Source: Pseudomonas migulae NBRC 103157
GTDB lineage: Bacteria > Pseudomonadota > Gammaproteobacteria > Pseudomonadales > Pseudomonadaceae
DNA: 64,000 nucleotides
Direction: 5' to 3'
NCBI RefSeq assembly: GCF_002091715.1
Contig: NZ_BDAG01000027.1
Span: forward strand, 1-64,000
Positions within the stretch are counted from its first letter, which is position 1. Every line of letters begins with the position of its first letter. A program made the translations under genes and the position numbers. Shown here piece after piece: positions 8,605 to 18,024 of this stretch. The notes under the pieces are model-generated. The model did no database searches. It saw only the letters and a program-made list of their open reading frames with translations, and had not been told where the DNA came from.

Positions 8605-9654
8605 ATGACGACTATTTTCGATCCGATCAAACTGGGCGACATCGAGCTCGCCAACCGCATCATCATGGCACCGCTGACCCGCTGCCGTGCCGACGAAGGC
8701 CGTGTGCCGAACGCCCTGATGGCCGAATACTACGTACAACGTGCCTCGGCGGGCCTGATTCTCAGCGAGGCCACCTCGGTCACGCCGATGGGCGTCGGCT
8801 ACCCGGATACTCCGGGTATCTGGTCCAACGATCAGGTGCGTGGCTGGGCCAACGTCACCAAAGCGATTCACGGTGCGGGCGGCAAGATTTTCCTGCAGCT
8901 GTGGCACGTTGGCCGGGTGTCCCACGAGTCGTACCTGAACGGTGAAGCACCGGTCGCACCGAGCGCCATCCAGCCAAAAGGTCACGTCAGCCTGGTTCGC
9001 CCACTGGCCGACTATCCAACGCCGCGTGCTCTGGAAACCGCTGAAATCGCCGACATCGTCGACGCCTATCGCACCGGCGCAGAAAACGCCAAGGCAGCCG
9101 GTTTTGACGGCGTGGAAATCCACGGCGCCAACGGTTACCTGCTCGACCAGTTCCTGCAAAGCAGCACCAACCAGCGCACCGACAACTACGGCGGCTCCCT
9201 GGAAAACCGTGCGCGCCTGTTGCTGGAAGTGACTGATGCGGCGATCGAAGTCTGGGGCGCCGGCCGCGTCGGTGTGCACCTGGCACCGCGCGCCGACTCC
9301 CATGACATGGGCGACGACAACCTGGCCGAGACCTTCACCTACGTCGCTCGCGAGTTGGGCAAACGTGGCATCGCTTTCATCTGCTCCCGCGAGAAAGAAG
9401 CGGGCGACAGCCTCGGTCCGCAACTCAAAGAAGCCTTCGGCGGCCCGTACATCGTTAACGAACGCTTCACCAAGGACAGCGCCAACGCCTGGCTGGCCAG
9501 CGGCAAGGCTGATGCGGTCGCCTTCGGCGTGCCGTTCATTGCCAACCCGGACCTGCCGGCACGCTTGAAGGCCGATGCACCCTTGAACGAAGCGCGCCCG
9601 GAATTGTTTTACGCTAAAGGCCCGGTGGGTTATATCGACTATCCAGTGATGTAA
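8605..9654 (+). CDS. xenB: alkene reductase of the Old Yellow Enzyme family (XenB/NemA-like)
   Basis: 349 residues. The ATG at 8605 is chosen because GAGGG lies nine bases upstream; an in-frame start at 8596 is less well placed. A TIM-barrel flavoenzyme start (FDPIKLGDIELANRIIMAPLTR), the FMN/substrate pair H173 and N176 in EIHGANGYLLDQF, and RTDNYGGSLENR are typical. These FMN enzymes use NAD(P)H to reduce activated C=C bonds, N-ethylmaleimide, nitro-esters and nitroaromatics. A strong terminator follows. The native substrate is not certain. Confidence 0.9.
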   Translation: MTTIFDPIKLGDIELANRIIMAPLTRCRADEGRVPNALMAEYYVQRASAGLILSEATSVTPMGVGYPDTPGIWSNDQVRGWANVTKAIHGAGGKIFLQLWHVGRVSHESYLNGEAPVAPSAIQPKGHVSLVRPLADYPTPRALETAEIADIVDAYRTGAENAKAAGFDGVEIHGANGYLLDQFLQSSTNQRTDNYGGSLENRARLLLEVTDAAIEVWGAGRVGVHLAPRADSHDMGDDNLAETFTYVARELGKRGIAFICSREKEAGDSLGPQLKEAFGGPYIVNERFTKDSANAWLASGKADAVAFGVPFIANPDLPARLKADAPLNEARPELFYAKGPVGYIDYPVM

Positions 9655-9666
9655 CTGCACCTGAAC

Positions 9667-9706
9667 AAAAAAGCCCCGGGTAGAAATACCCGGGGCTTTT
9701 TATTTG
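9667..9706 (+). terminator. rho-independent terminator after the xenB operon
   Basis: Stem of 14 bp (9669-9682 with 9687-9700, AAAAGCCCCGGGTA) closed by a GAAA tetraloop and followed by a T-rich run. Confidence 0.93.
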
Positions 9707-9800
9707 GCAAACGCTCAACTCATGAAACAACATCTTCATTGCACCACAACTTGGAGCGAGGTTACTTTCAGCACTCCACACAACGCTCAAGTAATCCAAC

Positions 9801-10247
9801 ATGCAAGCACAACCGGAAAACAAACTTACTTTCACACTGATACTCAGCAACTTCACAGACTCAATATACTGGCGGGATGACGTCAGCCTGGATGATACTC
9901 CACCAGCATTCCCTTCAAAAATAATGCCACTCAGCACTCAACTTATAACGATAAAGGGCAATCCACAGTTACCCCAAAGTATTAATATCGAGTACGGCAT
10001 TAGAAAAACCATTTTCAGCACCCAGGCCATATACACCAACTACAGTCAGGCCGTGCATATCAATACGGCTTTTCAATACACTCATCGAAAACGCCTGAAT
10101 CATCGTTCACCCAAAGTTGAGTTTTTCTGGGAACACCATGCGCAGTCCATTGGGAAAGTCCCGATTTTCAGCCAGTCCTTTCTAGAAGCTACGAGTGACT
10201 GTTATCCCTACAACTACTGCATGCTCGCCATCATCCTGAACCGATGA
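9801..10247 (+). CDS. hypothetical protein in a low-GC islet
   Basis: 148 residues, no signal peptide and no membrane segment. Predicted largely beta: LTFTLILSNFTDSIYW, QSINIEYGIRKT and a final YNYCMLAIILNR. Codon use is AT-richer than the neighbours (many ATA, TTA, AAA codons), which suggests recent acquisition. The upstream ribosome site is weak. I do not recognise the family. It shares a loose pattern with the second half of the next gene (a beta strand ending in an N-x-T turn, then S-x-x-L and a strand ending YG), so the two may be related. Confidence 0.6.
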   Translation: MQAQPENKLTFTLILSNFTDSIYWRDDVSLDDTPPAFPSKIMPLSTQLITIKGNPQLPQSINIEYGIRKTIFSTQAIYTNYSQAVHINTAFQYTHRKRLNHRSPKVEFFWEHHAQSIGKVPIFSQSFLEATSDCYPYNYCMLAIILNR

Positions 10248-10299
10248 GCCGCAGTCCACCCAGCCTGTAAACCCACTGACCTGATCGAAAGGAATCGAT

Positions 10300-10947
10300 A
10301 TGAACAACATCAAAGAAACCAACACCCACTACGAAGACCTGCTGTCGTTTTTCAATTACACATCCATTGGTGTCCTTTACAACCTGACGCCACTGCTATT
10401 CAGTGAGGAGAATCAACAAGCGCTGGATGAGTTGATCGGGATCACCAAGATAGAACTCATCAACTTTCTTGAAGGCGTTGAGTCAGAGCACGCTCTAAAC
10501 CAGAGAATAGAAGCGTGGCGACATCAGGATGAAAGTTCGAGAAACACTCGTGTGATCGTAAAACTCCTCAACAACACGCCGCACTCTTTTAACATCGCAC
10601 AAACGAGCCTGCCTTTGCCCAAATCAGAGCGTCAGTCATTCCAGCTTTCTTCTCATGCCAAGACAGCATTCAAATGCGATTTCGCCTACACCTACGGTTA
10701 TCCTTGGCCCAAAAACAAAGTCATGTTCAATCAGTTTGTCGACTTTATCGATCAGAACGTCGGGGTCCGTTTTGATCTCGGCATGATAATGAGCAAAGGT
10801 TTCGGCGTCATTTCGCCAACTCACAGGGCAACGGTAAAAAACACCGTCACCTCCATCGGCTCATCCGACATCAATTGTTCAACCAAAATCACCAGCATGG
10901 CAAAGGATGAACCTTTCAGCTTCGAGGTGGAAATCACGCTGGGCTGA
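10300..10947 (+). CDS. hypothetical protein in a low-GC islet
   Basis: 215 residues with an AAAGGA ribosome site seven bases before the ATG. The first 80 residues look helical (FNYTSIGVLYNLTPLLFSEE, LIGITKIELINFLEGVE). The rest looks like a beta sandwich (VIVKLLNNTPHSFNI, FKCDFAYTYGYPWP, FSFEVEITLG). No signal peptide or known motif was seen. GC content is lower than in flanking genes, as in its upstream neighbour, 52 bases away. A pore-forming or lectin-like fold is possible but nothing proves it. Confidence 0.65.
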   Translation: MNNIKETNTHYEDLLSFFNYTSIGVLYNLTPLLFSEENQQALDELIGITKIELINFLEGVESEHALNQRIEAWRHQDESSRNTRVIVKLLNNTPHSFNIAQTSLPLPKSERQSFQLSSHAKTAFKCDFAYTYGYPWPKNKVMFNQFVDFIDQNVGVRFDLGMIMSKGFGVISPTHRATVKNTVTSIGSSDINCSTKITSMAKDEPFSFEVEITLG

Positions 10948-11073
10948 AGCCGCGACGATTCGGGATCGCTCTCACCTTTTCACATCTGCGACACAAATTT
11001 CCTACAAAATACGTAGCTCGCTACCTGTCATCCCGGAGCCCGTGCGTATATAAAAGCACCCCATCATGACAAC

Positions 11074-11100
11074 GCGGGCGAAGAGTCGATCTTCGCCCGC
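11074..11100. other. perfect hairpin, possible weak terminator
   Basis: Ten-base stem GCGGGCGAAG paired with CTTCGCCCGC around a 7-base loop. There is no clean T-run on either side, so its function is uncertain. It lies between the convergent hypothetical gene and the TetR-type repressor gene. Confidence 0.5.
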
Positions 11101-11138
11101 ATCTATTGACAGAAACGGATCCAATTACGCATTTTGTT

Positions 11139-11771
11139 TCATTTGCGCAGGCTGGGGCTCAGGCGCAGCATCTCCAACCCTGTATCGACCCATCGCTCGG
11201 CTTCCAAATGCAGTTGAAAACTGTCGGGCGCCAATAGCCACTGATACAAAATGCCATCGATGTAAGCATGCAGGCTGATAGCCGCGCGGGGCGTGTCGAG
11301 GTTTTCCGGCAACTGCCCCCGATTCACTGCATTGGTAAGGGCCAGGGCGATTCGCACATTGCAATCGAGGCTGACTTCCCGGCGCTGCTGGCGCAGATCG
11401 CACATTTCATCGGTGAATTCGCACTTATGAAACAAAATCTCATTGATGCGTCGGGTTTTCGGGTCCAGGGCAACTTGATGAAACAAATGAATCAGCAGCT
11501 TGCGCATGCAACCCAGTGGGTCGAGTTCATCTTCGCTTTCACTCGCCTTGGCCATTTCGTCCAGCGGCTCATGCAACGTATCAAGCATGGCCTGCACCAG
11601 ATCCGCCTTGTTACTGAAGTGCCAGTAAATGGCCCCGCGTGTCACGCCAGCCAGGGTCGCGATGTCCGCCAGCGTGGTGCGCGCTACGCCCCGTTCGTAA
11701 AAGGCTTTCTCTGCCGCTTCGAGTATCTGGCTACGGGTTTCCTGAGCTTCCTCTTTGGTACGACGGACCAT
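11139..11771 (-). CDS. ttgR: TetR family repressor of the TtgR/EmhR type
   Basis: 210 residues from MVRRTKEEAQETR, the conserved start of TtgR/ArpR/EmhR; five extra upstream codons are dropped. The N-terminal helix-turn-helix (TTLADIATLAGVTRGAIYWHF) and the ligand domain segments RRINEILFHKCEFT and WVDTGLEMLRLSPSLRK match this repressor subfamily. TtgR-type proteins release the operator when they bind flavonoids, antibiotics or solvents. It is divergent from the efflux genes across a region holding the matching operator, so it should repress both itself and the pump. Confidence 0.92.
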   Translation of the reverse strand: MVRRTKEEAQETRSQILEAAEKAFYERGVARTTLADIATLAGVTRGAIYWHFSNKADLVQAMLDTLHEPLDEMAKASESEDELDPLGCMRKLLIHLFHQVALDPKTRRINEILFHKCEFTDEMCDLRQQRREVSLDCNVRIALALTNAVNRGQLPENLDTPRAAISLHAYIDGILYQWLLAPDSFQLHLEAERWVDTGLEMLRLSPSLRK

Positions 11772-11915
11772 GGCATACAACCTCAATCGGGGTGCTTCAG
11801 CGATGCCTGAACATCCACTGAATGAAAGTGGGGCGAACGCTCTCGGGCGTCGTCCCCGGCCTACAATTCGAACCTTTGAAACGGCTTTTGTAACGGTATG
11901 GGTACGCAGCCAAGG

Positions 11916-11945
11916 TATTTACAAACAACCATGAACGTAAGTATA
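11916..11945. promoter_or_regulatory. TtgR-type operator between ttgR and ttgABC
   Basis: The 30-base segment begins TATTTACAAACAACC and ends GTAAGTATA, with TATTTAC mirrored loosely by GTAAGTA. As I recall the TtgR operator of P. putida, it is nearly the same. The site is about 90 bases before the pump's first gene and 145 bases before the repressor gene. Confidence 0.75.
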
Positions 11946-12036
11946 TTCCTTAGCAAGCTACTTATCTACTCAGCGCACATTTTTTACCCTTACACATTTC
12001 TTGTGCGCAATTTGCGCGCCTGACCCGAGGATTTTC

Positions 12037-13194
12037 ATGCAATTCAAGCCAGCTGTTACCGCTCTGGTCACTGCCGTCGCCCTTGCATCGCTGCTCAGCG
12101 GATGTAAAAAGGAAGAGGCGCCACCGGCCCCTCCACCGCCTCAGGTCGGCGTTGTCACCTTGCAACCTCAAGCCTTCACCCTGACGTCCGAACTGCCGGG
12201 GCGCACCAGCGCCTACCGCATCGCCGAAGTTCGCCCTCAGGTCAACGGCATCATTCTCAAGCGTCTGTTCAAGGAAGGTGGCGACGTCAAGGCCGGCCAG
12301 CAGCTGTATCAGATCGATCCGGCGGTTTATGAAGCCACGCTGAAAAGCGCCGAAGCCAATCTGCAGCAGACCAAATCGATCTCCGATCGCTACAAGCAAC
12401 TGGTCAACGAACAGGCTGTCAGCCGTCAGGAATACGACACAGCCCTGGCCAATCGCCTGCAATCGGAAGCCGCCCTGCAGAGCGCCCAGATCAATGTTCG
12501 CTACACCAAAGTCTACGCGCCACTCTCCGGCCGAATCGGCCGTTCCAGCGTGACGGAAGGTGCACTGGTCACCAGTGGCCAGGCCGATGCCATGGCGGTG
12601 ATCCAGCAACTCGACCCGATCTACGTCGACGTCACCCAGTCTTCCGTAGAGCTGCTTGAACTGCGCCGCGAACTGGAAAGCGGTCGCCTGCAAAAGGCCG
12701 GCGACAACTCGGCCGCGGTCAAGCTGACCCTAGAAGACGGCAGCCAGTACAAGCTGGACGGCAAGCTCGAGTTCTCTGAAGTCTCGGTTGACCAGACGAC
12801 CGGCTCCGTGACCTTGCGTGCGGTATTCCCGAACCCTGATCACACCCTGCTGCCCGGCATGTTCGTTCACGCCCAGCTTCAGGCCGGCGTCAACGCCGCC
12901 GCGATCCTGGCACCGCAACAAGGCGTGACCCGCGACCTCAAAGGCACCCCGACCGCGCTGGTCGTCGGTGCGGACAACAAGGTCGAGCTGCGTCAGCTCA
13001 AGGCCAGCCGCACTGTCGGTAGCCAATGGTTGATCGAAGACGGCCTGAAGGCTGGCGATCGCCTGATCACCGAAGGACTGCAATTCGTCAAACCTGGCAT
13101 TGAAGTCAAGGCCACTGAGGCGACTAACGTTGGCGCACAGAACCCGGCCCCCGCACAGGCAGCTAGCAAGGCTTCCAGCGGCAAAGGGGAGTAA
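12037..13194 (+). CDS. ttgA: RND efflux periplasmic adaptor (TtgA/EmhA/MexA type)
   Basis: 385 residues from the ATG giving MQFKPAVTALV; an upstream TTG in frame is rejected. The lipobox LLSGC predicts an acylated cysteine that anchors the protein to the inner membrane. Membrane-fusion-protein landmarks follow: PGRTSAYRIAEVRPQVNGII, the long alpha-hairpin with QQTKSISDRYKQLVNEQ, and APLSGRIGRSSVTEGALV of the lipoyl half. It links the RND pump to the outer-membrane channel. Three bases separate it from the pump gene. The repressor and operator next door point to the TtgABC/EmhABC branch. Confidence 0.92.
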   Translation: MQFKPAVTALVTAVALASLLSGCKKEEAPPAPPPPQVGVVTLQPQAFTLTSELPGRTSAYRIAEVRPQVNGIILKRLFKEGGDVKAGQQLYQIDPAVYEATLKSAEANLQQTKSISDRYKQLVNEQAVSRQEYDTALANRLQSEAALQSAQINVRYTKVYAPLSGRIGRSSVTEGALVTSGQADAMAVIQQLDPIYVDVTQSSVELLELRRELESGRLQKAGDNSAAVKLTLEDGSQYKLDGKLEFSEVSVDQTTGSVTLRAVFPNPDHTLLPGMFVHAQLQAGVNAAAILAPQQGVTRDLKGTPTALVVGADNKVELRQLKASRTVGSQWLIEDGLKAGDRLITEGLQFVKPGIEVKATEATNVGAQNPAPAQAASKASSGKGE

Positions 13195-13197
13195 ACC

Positions 13198-16100
13198 ATG
13201 TCGAAATTTTTTATCGACCGTCCGATTTTCGCCTGGGTAATTGCCCTGGTGATCATGCTGGTCGGGGCTCTATCGATCCTCAAGTTGCCGATCAACCAGT
13301 ACCCGAGCATTGCGCCTCCGGCGATCGCCATTTCCGTGGCCTATCCGGGCGCTTCGGCGCAAACCGTGCAAGACACCGTGGTACAGGTGATCGAACAGCA
13401 GCTCAACGGTATCGACAACCTGCGTTATGTGTCCTCGGAAAGTAACTCTGACGGCACCATGACGATTACGGCGACCTTCGAGCAAGGCACCAACTCCGAT
13501 ACCGCGCAGGTTCAGGTCCAGAACAAACTGAACCTGGCCACCCCGCTGCTGCCGCAAGAAGTACAGCAGCAAGGTATCCGCGTCACCAAGGCGGTGAAGA
13601 ACTTCCTGCTGGTGATCGGCGTGGTCTCGCGTGACGGCAGCATGACCAAGGACGACCTGTCCAACTACATCGTTTCCAACATGCAGGATCCGATCTCGCG
13701 GACAGCCGGCGTGGGCGACTTCCAGGTGTTCGGTTCCCAGTACGCCATGCGTATCTGGCTCGACCCGGCCAAGCTGAATAACTTCAACCTGACCCCGATA
13801 GACGTCAAAACCGCCATCGCCGCGCAAAACGTCCAAGTATCGTCCGGCCAGCTCGGCGGCCTGCCGGCCATGCCCGGCACTCAGTTGAACGCGACGATCA
13901 TCGGCAAGACCCGCCTGCAGACCGCCGAGCAATTCAGCAAAATCCTGCTCAAAGTCAACAAGGACGGCTCCCAGGTTCGCCTCAAAGATGTCGCCGATGT
14001 CGGTCTGGGTGGTGAAAACTACAGCATCAACGCCCAGTTCAACGGCGCCCCGGCTTCCGGTCTGGCGGTGAAACTGGCCAACGGCGCCAACGCCCTCGAC
14101 ACCGCAAAGGCCCTGCGCAAGACCATCGACAGCCTCAAGCCATTCTTCCCGCAAGGGATGGAAGTGGTGTTCCCGTACGACACCACGCCCGTGGTGACCG
14201 AGTCGATCAAGGGTGTGGTTGAAACCCTGGTCGAAGCGATCGTGCTGGTGTTCCTGGTGATGTTCCTGTTCCTGCAAAACTTCCGCGCCACTGTCATCAC
14301 CACCATGACGGTGCCGGTGGTATTGCTGGGTACTTTCGGCATCCTCGCGGCGTTCGGTTTCAGCATCAACACCCTGACCATGTTCGGCATGGTGTTGGCC
14401 ATCGGCCTGTTGGTGGACGACGCCATCGTCGTGGTGGAAAACGTCGAACGGGTCATGAGCGAAGAAGGCCTGTCACCCAAGGAGGCCACCAAGAAATCCA
14501 TGGGGCAGATCCAGGGTGCGTTGGTCGGTATTGCCCTGGTGCTCTCGGCGGTACTGTTGCCAATGGCATTCTTCGGCGGCTCGACCGGTGTGATCTACAA
14601 GCAGTTTTCCATCACGATCGTCTCGGCCATGGCCCTGTCGGTACTGGTGGCACTGATCTTCACCCCGGCACTCTGCGCCACCATGCTCAAAGCCATTCCC
14701 AAGGGTGAGCACGGCGTTCCGAAACGCGGCTTCTTCGGCTGGTTCAACCGCAACTTTGACCGTAGCGTGAAAAGCTACGAGCGTGGTGTCGGCAATATTC
14801 TGCGCAACAAGGCACCGTACCTGCTGGCCTACGTGATCATCGTCGTCGGCATGATCTGGTTGTTCATGCGCATTCCCTCCTCCTTCCTTCCCGAGGAAGA
14901 CCAGGGCGTACTGTTTGCCCAAGTGCAGACCCCGGCCGGTTCGACGGCCCAGCGCACCCAGGTCGTCGTGGACGAAATGCGTGAATACCTGCTGCGCCCA
15001 AGCAAGGATGGCGGTGAAGGCGATGCGGTGAACTCGGTGTTTACCGTGACCGGCTTCAACTTCGCCGGCCGTGGCCAGAGTTCGGGCATGGCGTTCATCA
15101 TGATGCGGCCATGGCATGAACGTAACGCCGACAACAATGTGTTCAAAGTCGCGGCCCGTGCCCAACAGCACTTCTTCACCTTCCGTGACGCCATGGTGTT
15201 CGCTTTCGCGCCGCCAGCGGTACTGGAGCTGGGTAACGCCACCGGTTTCGACGTGTTCTTGCAAGACCGCGCCGGTATTGGTCACGAAAAGCTGATGGCT
15301 GCCCGTAACCAGTTCCTCGGCATGGCAGCGCAAAGCAAAGTGCTGTCGCAAGTGCGTCCGAACGGTCTGAACGACGAGCCGCAGTATCAGTTGGAAATTG
15401 ACGACGAGAAGGCCAGTGCCTTGGGCATTACCATCGCCGACATCAACAATACCCTGTCGATTGCTCTGGGCAGTAGCTATGTGAACGACTTCATCGACCG
15501 TGGTCGGGTGAAGAAGGTTTACGTGCAAGGCGAGCCCGGCGCGCGCATGAGCCCCGAAGACCTGAAGAAGTGGTACGTGCGCAACAGCGCCGGGACCATG
15601 GTTCCTTTCACCGCATTTGCCAAGGGTGAGTGGATTTACGGTTCGCCAAAACTGGCCCGTTACAACGGCGTAGAAGCGATGGAAATCCTCGGTTCCCCTG
15701 CTCCGGGTTATTCCACCGGTGAAGCCATGGCTGAAGTCGAGGCGCTTGCCCAGAAACTGCCGGCCGGTGTCGGCATTTCCTGGACCGGTCTGTCGTATGA
15801 AGAACGACTGGCGGGCTCCCAGGCGCCTGCGCTGTTCGCGCTGTCGATTCTGATGGTGTTCCTGTGTCTGGCGGCGCTGTATGAAAGCTGGTCGATTCCG
15901 ATTGCGGTCGTGCTCGTGGTGCCGCTGGGGATTATCGGTGCGCTGATGGCCACCAGCCTGCGGGGTCTGTCCAACGATGTGTACTTCCTCGTGGGTCTGT
16001 TGACCACCATCGGGTTGGCGGCGAAAAACGCCATTCTGATCGTCGAGTTCGCCAAGGATCTGCATGAACAGGGCAAGAGCTTGCAGGAGGCTGCCATTGA

Positions 16101-16359
16101 GGCTTGCCGCATGCGTTTGCGGCCAATCATCATGACCTCCCTGGCGTTCATTCTCGGCGTGGTGCCGCTGGCCATTTCCAGCGGCGCCGGCTCGGGCAGC
16201 CAACACGCCATCGGTACCGTGGTAATTGGCGGTATGATCACCGCCACCGTACTGGCGATCTTCTGGGTCCCGCTGTTCTTTGTCACCGTGTCGGCCATGG
16301 GTCAGCGTAAAACCGCCGATCAGGACGACGCTATCGAACCTTCTAAAGAGGCTGGCTAA
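13198..16359 (+). CDS. ttgB: RND multidrug efflux transporter (TtgB/EmhB/MexB type)
   Basis: 1053 residues, standard length for hydrophobe/amphiphile efflux RND pumps. It starts MSKFFIDRPIFAWVIAL. The proton-relay pair D407-D408 is in GLLVDDAIVVVENVERVM, and the second half-repeat has GLAAKNAILIVEFAKDL with the expected lysine. The trimer takes drugs, solvents and aromatic hydrocarbons from the periplasm or membrane and drives them out with proton inflow. The stop shares one base with the start of the outer-membrane gene. Confidence 0.95.
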   Translation: MSKFFIDRPIFAWVIALVIMLVGALSILKLPINQYPSIAPPAIAISVAYPGASAQTVQDTVVQVIEQQLNGIDNLRYVSSESNSDGTMTITATFEQGTNSDTAQVQVQNKLNLATPLLPQEVQQQGIRVTKAVKNFLLVIGVVSRDGSMTKDDLSNYIVSNMQDPISRTAGVGDFQVFGSQYAMRIWLDPAKLNNFNLTPIDVKTAIAAQNVQVSSGQLGGLPAMPGTQLNATIIGKTRLQTAEQFSKILLKVNKDGSQVRLKDVADVGLGGENYSINAQFNGAPASGLAVKLANGANALDTAKALRKTIDSLKPFFPQGMEVVFPYDTTPVVTESIKGVVETLVEAIVLVFLVMFLFLQNFRATVITTMTVPVVLLGTFGILAAFGFSINTLTMFGMVLAIGLLVDDAIVVVENVERVMSEEGLSPKEATKKSMGQIQGALVGIALVLSAVLLPMAFFGGSTGVIYKQFSITIVSAMALSVLVALIFTPALCATMLKAIPKGEHGVPKRGFFGWFNRNFDRSVKSYERGVGNILRNKAPYLLAYVIIVVGMIWLFMRIPSSFLPEEDQGVLFAQVQTPAGSTAQRTQVVVDEMREYLLRPSKDGGEGDAVNSVFTVTGFNFAGRGQSSGMAFIMMRPWHERNADNNVFKVAARAQQHFFTFRDAMVFAFAPPAVLELGNATGFDVFLQDRAGIGHEKLMAARNQFLGMAAQSKVLSQVRPNGLNDEPQYQLEIDDEKASALGITIADINNTLSIALGSSYVNDFIDRGRVKKVYVQGEPGARMSPEDLKKWYVRNSAGTMVPFTAFAKGEWIYGSPKLARYNGVEAMEILGSPAPGYSTGEAMAEVEALAQKLPAGVGISWTGLSYEERLAGSQAPALFALSILMVFLCLAALYESWSIPIAVVLVVPLGIIGALMATSLRGLSNDVYFLVGLLTTIGLAAKNAILIVEFAKDLHEQGKSLQEAAIEACRMRLRPIIMTSLAFILGVVPLAISSGAGSGSQHAIGTVVIGGMITATVLAIFWVPLFFVTVSAMGQRKTADQDDAIEPSKEAG

Positions 16360-17819
16360 TGAGCAAGTCGCTACTCTCCATCGCAGTCGCGGCCTTCGTG
16401 CTGAGCGGCTGCTCGCTGATACCCGATTATCAGCAGCCTGAAGCACCGGTGGCAGCGCAGTACCCGCAAGGTCCGGCGTATTCGCCGACCCAGGCGCCTG
16501 CACAGGCCGCCGCCGAACAGGGCTGGAAGCAGTTTTTCCATGACCCGGCATTGCAACAGCTGATCCAGGTCGCCCTGGAAAACAACCGTGACCTGCGTGT
16601 CGCGGCGCTGAACATCGACGCGTTCGCGGCGCAGTACCGCATCCAGCGTGCGGACCTGTACCCGGCCATTTCGGCCAACGGCACCGGAAGCCGCCAGCGG
16701 GTTCCGGCGGATGCTTCGCAGACGGGCCAAGCGGGGATCACCAGTTCCTATTCCGCTACCGTTGGCATCAGTGCTTATGAACTCGACCTGTTCGGTCGGG
16801 TTCGCAGCCTCAGCGAAGAAGCGCTGCAGAAATACTTCGCCACTGAAGAAGGCCGTCGCAGCACGCAAATCAGCCTGGTGGCCAGCGTGGCGAATGCCTA
16901 CCTGACCTGGCAGGCCGACAAAGAACTGCGCAAGCTGACTCAAGACACCCTTGGCGCGTTCGAGGAGAGCTACAAGCTCACCTCGCGCAGCAACGAAGTG
17001 GGTGTGGCTTCCGCCCTGGACCTGGCGCAGTCGCGTACCTCGGTGGAAAACGCCCGTGCGCAACTGGCCCGCTACACCCGTCAGGTCGCCCAGGATGAAA
17101 ACAGCCTGGTGCTGCTGCTCGGCACCGGCATCCCGGCCAATCTGCGAGAAGCCAAGCCGCTGTCTGATGACCTGCTGAGCGACGTACCGCCCGGCCTGCC
17201 GTCGGACCTGCTGCAACGTCGTCCGGACATCCTTCAGGCCGAATACAACCTGAAAGCGGCCAACGCCAACATCGGCGCGGCGCGCGCTGCGTTCTTCCCG
17301 AGCATCAGCCTGACCGCCAACGCCGGTACCTTGAGCCCGGACCTGTCCGGTCTGTTCAAGGGAGGTTCGGGCACCTGGTTGTTCCAGCCGCAAATCAACC
17401 TGCCGATCTTCAACGCCGGCAGCCTGCGCGCCAGCCTGGATTACTCGAAAATCCAGAAAGACATCGGCGTGGCGAACTACGAGAAGTCCATTCAAACGGC
17501 CTTCCAGGAAGTCGCCGACGGCCTGGCCGCCCGCCAGACCTACACTGAGCAATTGCAGGCCCAACGTGATTTCGTCACCGCCAACCAGGACTACTACCGC
17601 CTGGCCGAGCGTCGTTATCGCATTGGCGTCGACAGCAACCTGACCTTCCTCGATGCCCAGCGTCAGCTATTCAGTGCCCAGCAGGCACTGATCACCGACC
17701 GTCTGGCGCAACTGACCAGCGCCGTGAATCTGTACAAGGCACTGGGCGGTGGCTGGAATGAGCAGACGGCGAAAGTCGAGCCGCTGAAAGAAGAAGCGCC
17801 GAAGCTGAAGTTGTTCTGA
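16359..17819 (+). CDS. ttgC: RND efflux outer-membrane channel (TtgC/EmhC/OprM type)
   Basis: 486 residues. A lipobox LSGC ends the signal peptide (MSKSLLSIAVAAFVLSGC). The two TolC-type repeats are visible through GVSAYELDLFGRVRSL-like text at about 130-150 and PQINLPIFNAGSLRASLDYS at about 345-365. The trimer forms the outer-membrane duct of the tripartite pump. Translation is coupled to the pump gene by a one-base overlap, and a strong terminator follows. Confidence 0.94.
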   Translation: MSKSLLSIAVAAFVLSGCSLIPDYQQPEAPVAAQYPQGPAYSPTQAPAQAAAEQGWKQFFHDPALQQLIQVALENNRDLRVAALNIDAFAAQYRIQRADLYPAISANGTGSRQRVPADASQTGQAGITSSYSATVGISAYELDLFGRVRSLSEEALQKYFATEEGRRSTQISLVASVANAYLTWQADKELRKLTQDTLGAFEESYKLTSRSNEVGVASALDLAQSRTSVENARAQLARYTRQVAQDENSLVLLLGTGIPANLREAKPLSDDLLSDVPPGLPSDLLQRRPDILQAEYNLKAANANIGAARAAFFPSISLTANAGTLSPDLSGLFKGGSGTWLFQPQINLPIFNAGSLRASLDYSKIQKDIGVANYEKSIQTAFQEVADGLAARQTYTEQLQAQRDFVTANQDYYRLAERRYRIGVDSNLTFLDAQRQLFSAQQALITDRLAQLTSAVNLYKALGGGWNEQTAKVEPLKEEAPKLKLF

Positions 17820-17838
17820 TCGAGCTGCTGTAAACACG

Positions 17839-17866
17839 AAGCCCACCGTTTGGTGGGCTTTTTATT
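17839..17866 (+). terminator. terminator after the efflux operon
   Basis: AAGCCCACC (17839-17847) pairs with GGTGGGCTT (17852-17860) around GTTT and is followed by a T-rich tract. Confidence 0.9.
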
Positions 17867-17898
17867 GGCTGCGGGGAAAGGTGTGCTGGCAATACTGG

Positions 17899-17990
17899 CG
17901 CCATCGCGAGCAAGCCCGCTCCCACATACGACCGAGTTCTTCCATCAGGAATGCGGTCAAATGTGGGAGCGGGCTTGCTCGCGATGCGGC
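17899..17990. repeat. REP inverted pair (family B)
   Basis: GCCATCGCGAGCAAGCCCGC and its mirrored arm GCGGGCTTGCTCGCGATG around a spacer. It is in the 433-base gap between the efflux operon and the porin gene; the rest of that gap holds the PcaR-like box and presumably the porin promoter. Confidence 0.9.
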
Positions 17991-18024
17991 CGGCACAGGC
18001 AACCCAAAACCGGACCCATCTTAC

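Noticed and set aside
9614..9937. 107-codon minus-strand frame across the xenB terminator
   Set aside because: Contains the terminator stem and overlaps two better-supported plus-strand genes.
14473..16551. 692-codon minus-strand frame opposite ttgB and ttgC
   Set aside because: Shadow of the RND pump genes, low-complexity His/Gln/Arg/Gly text.
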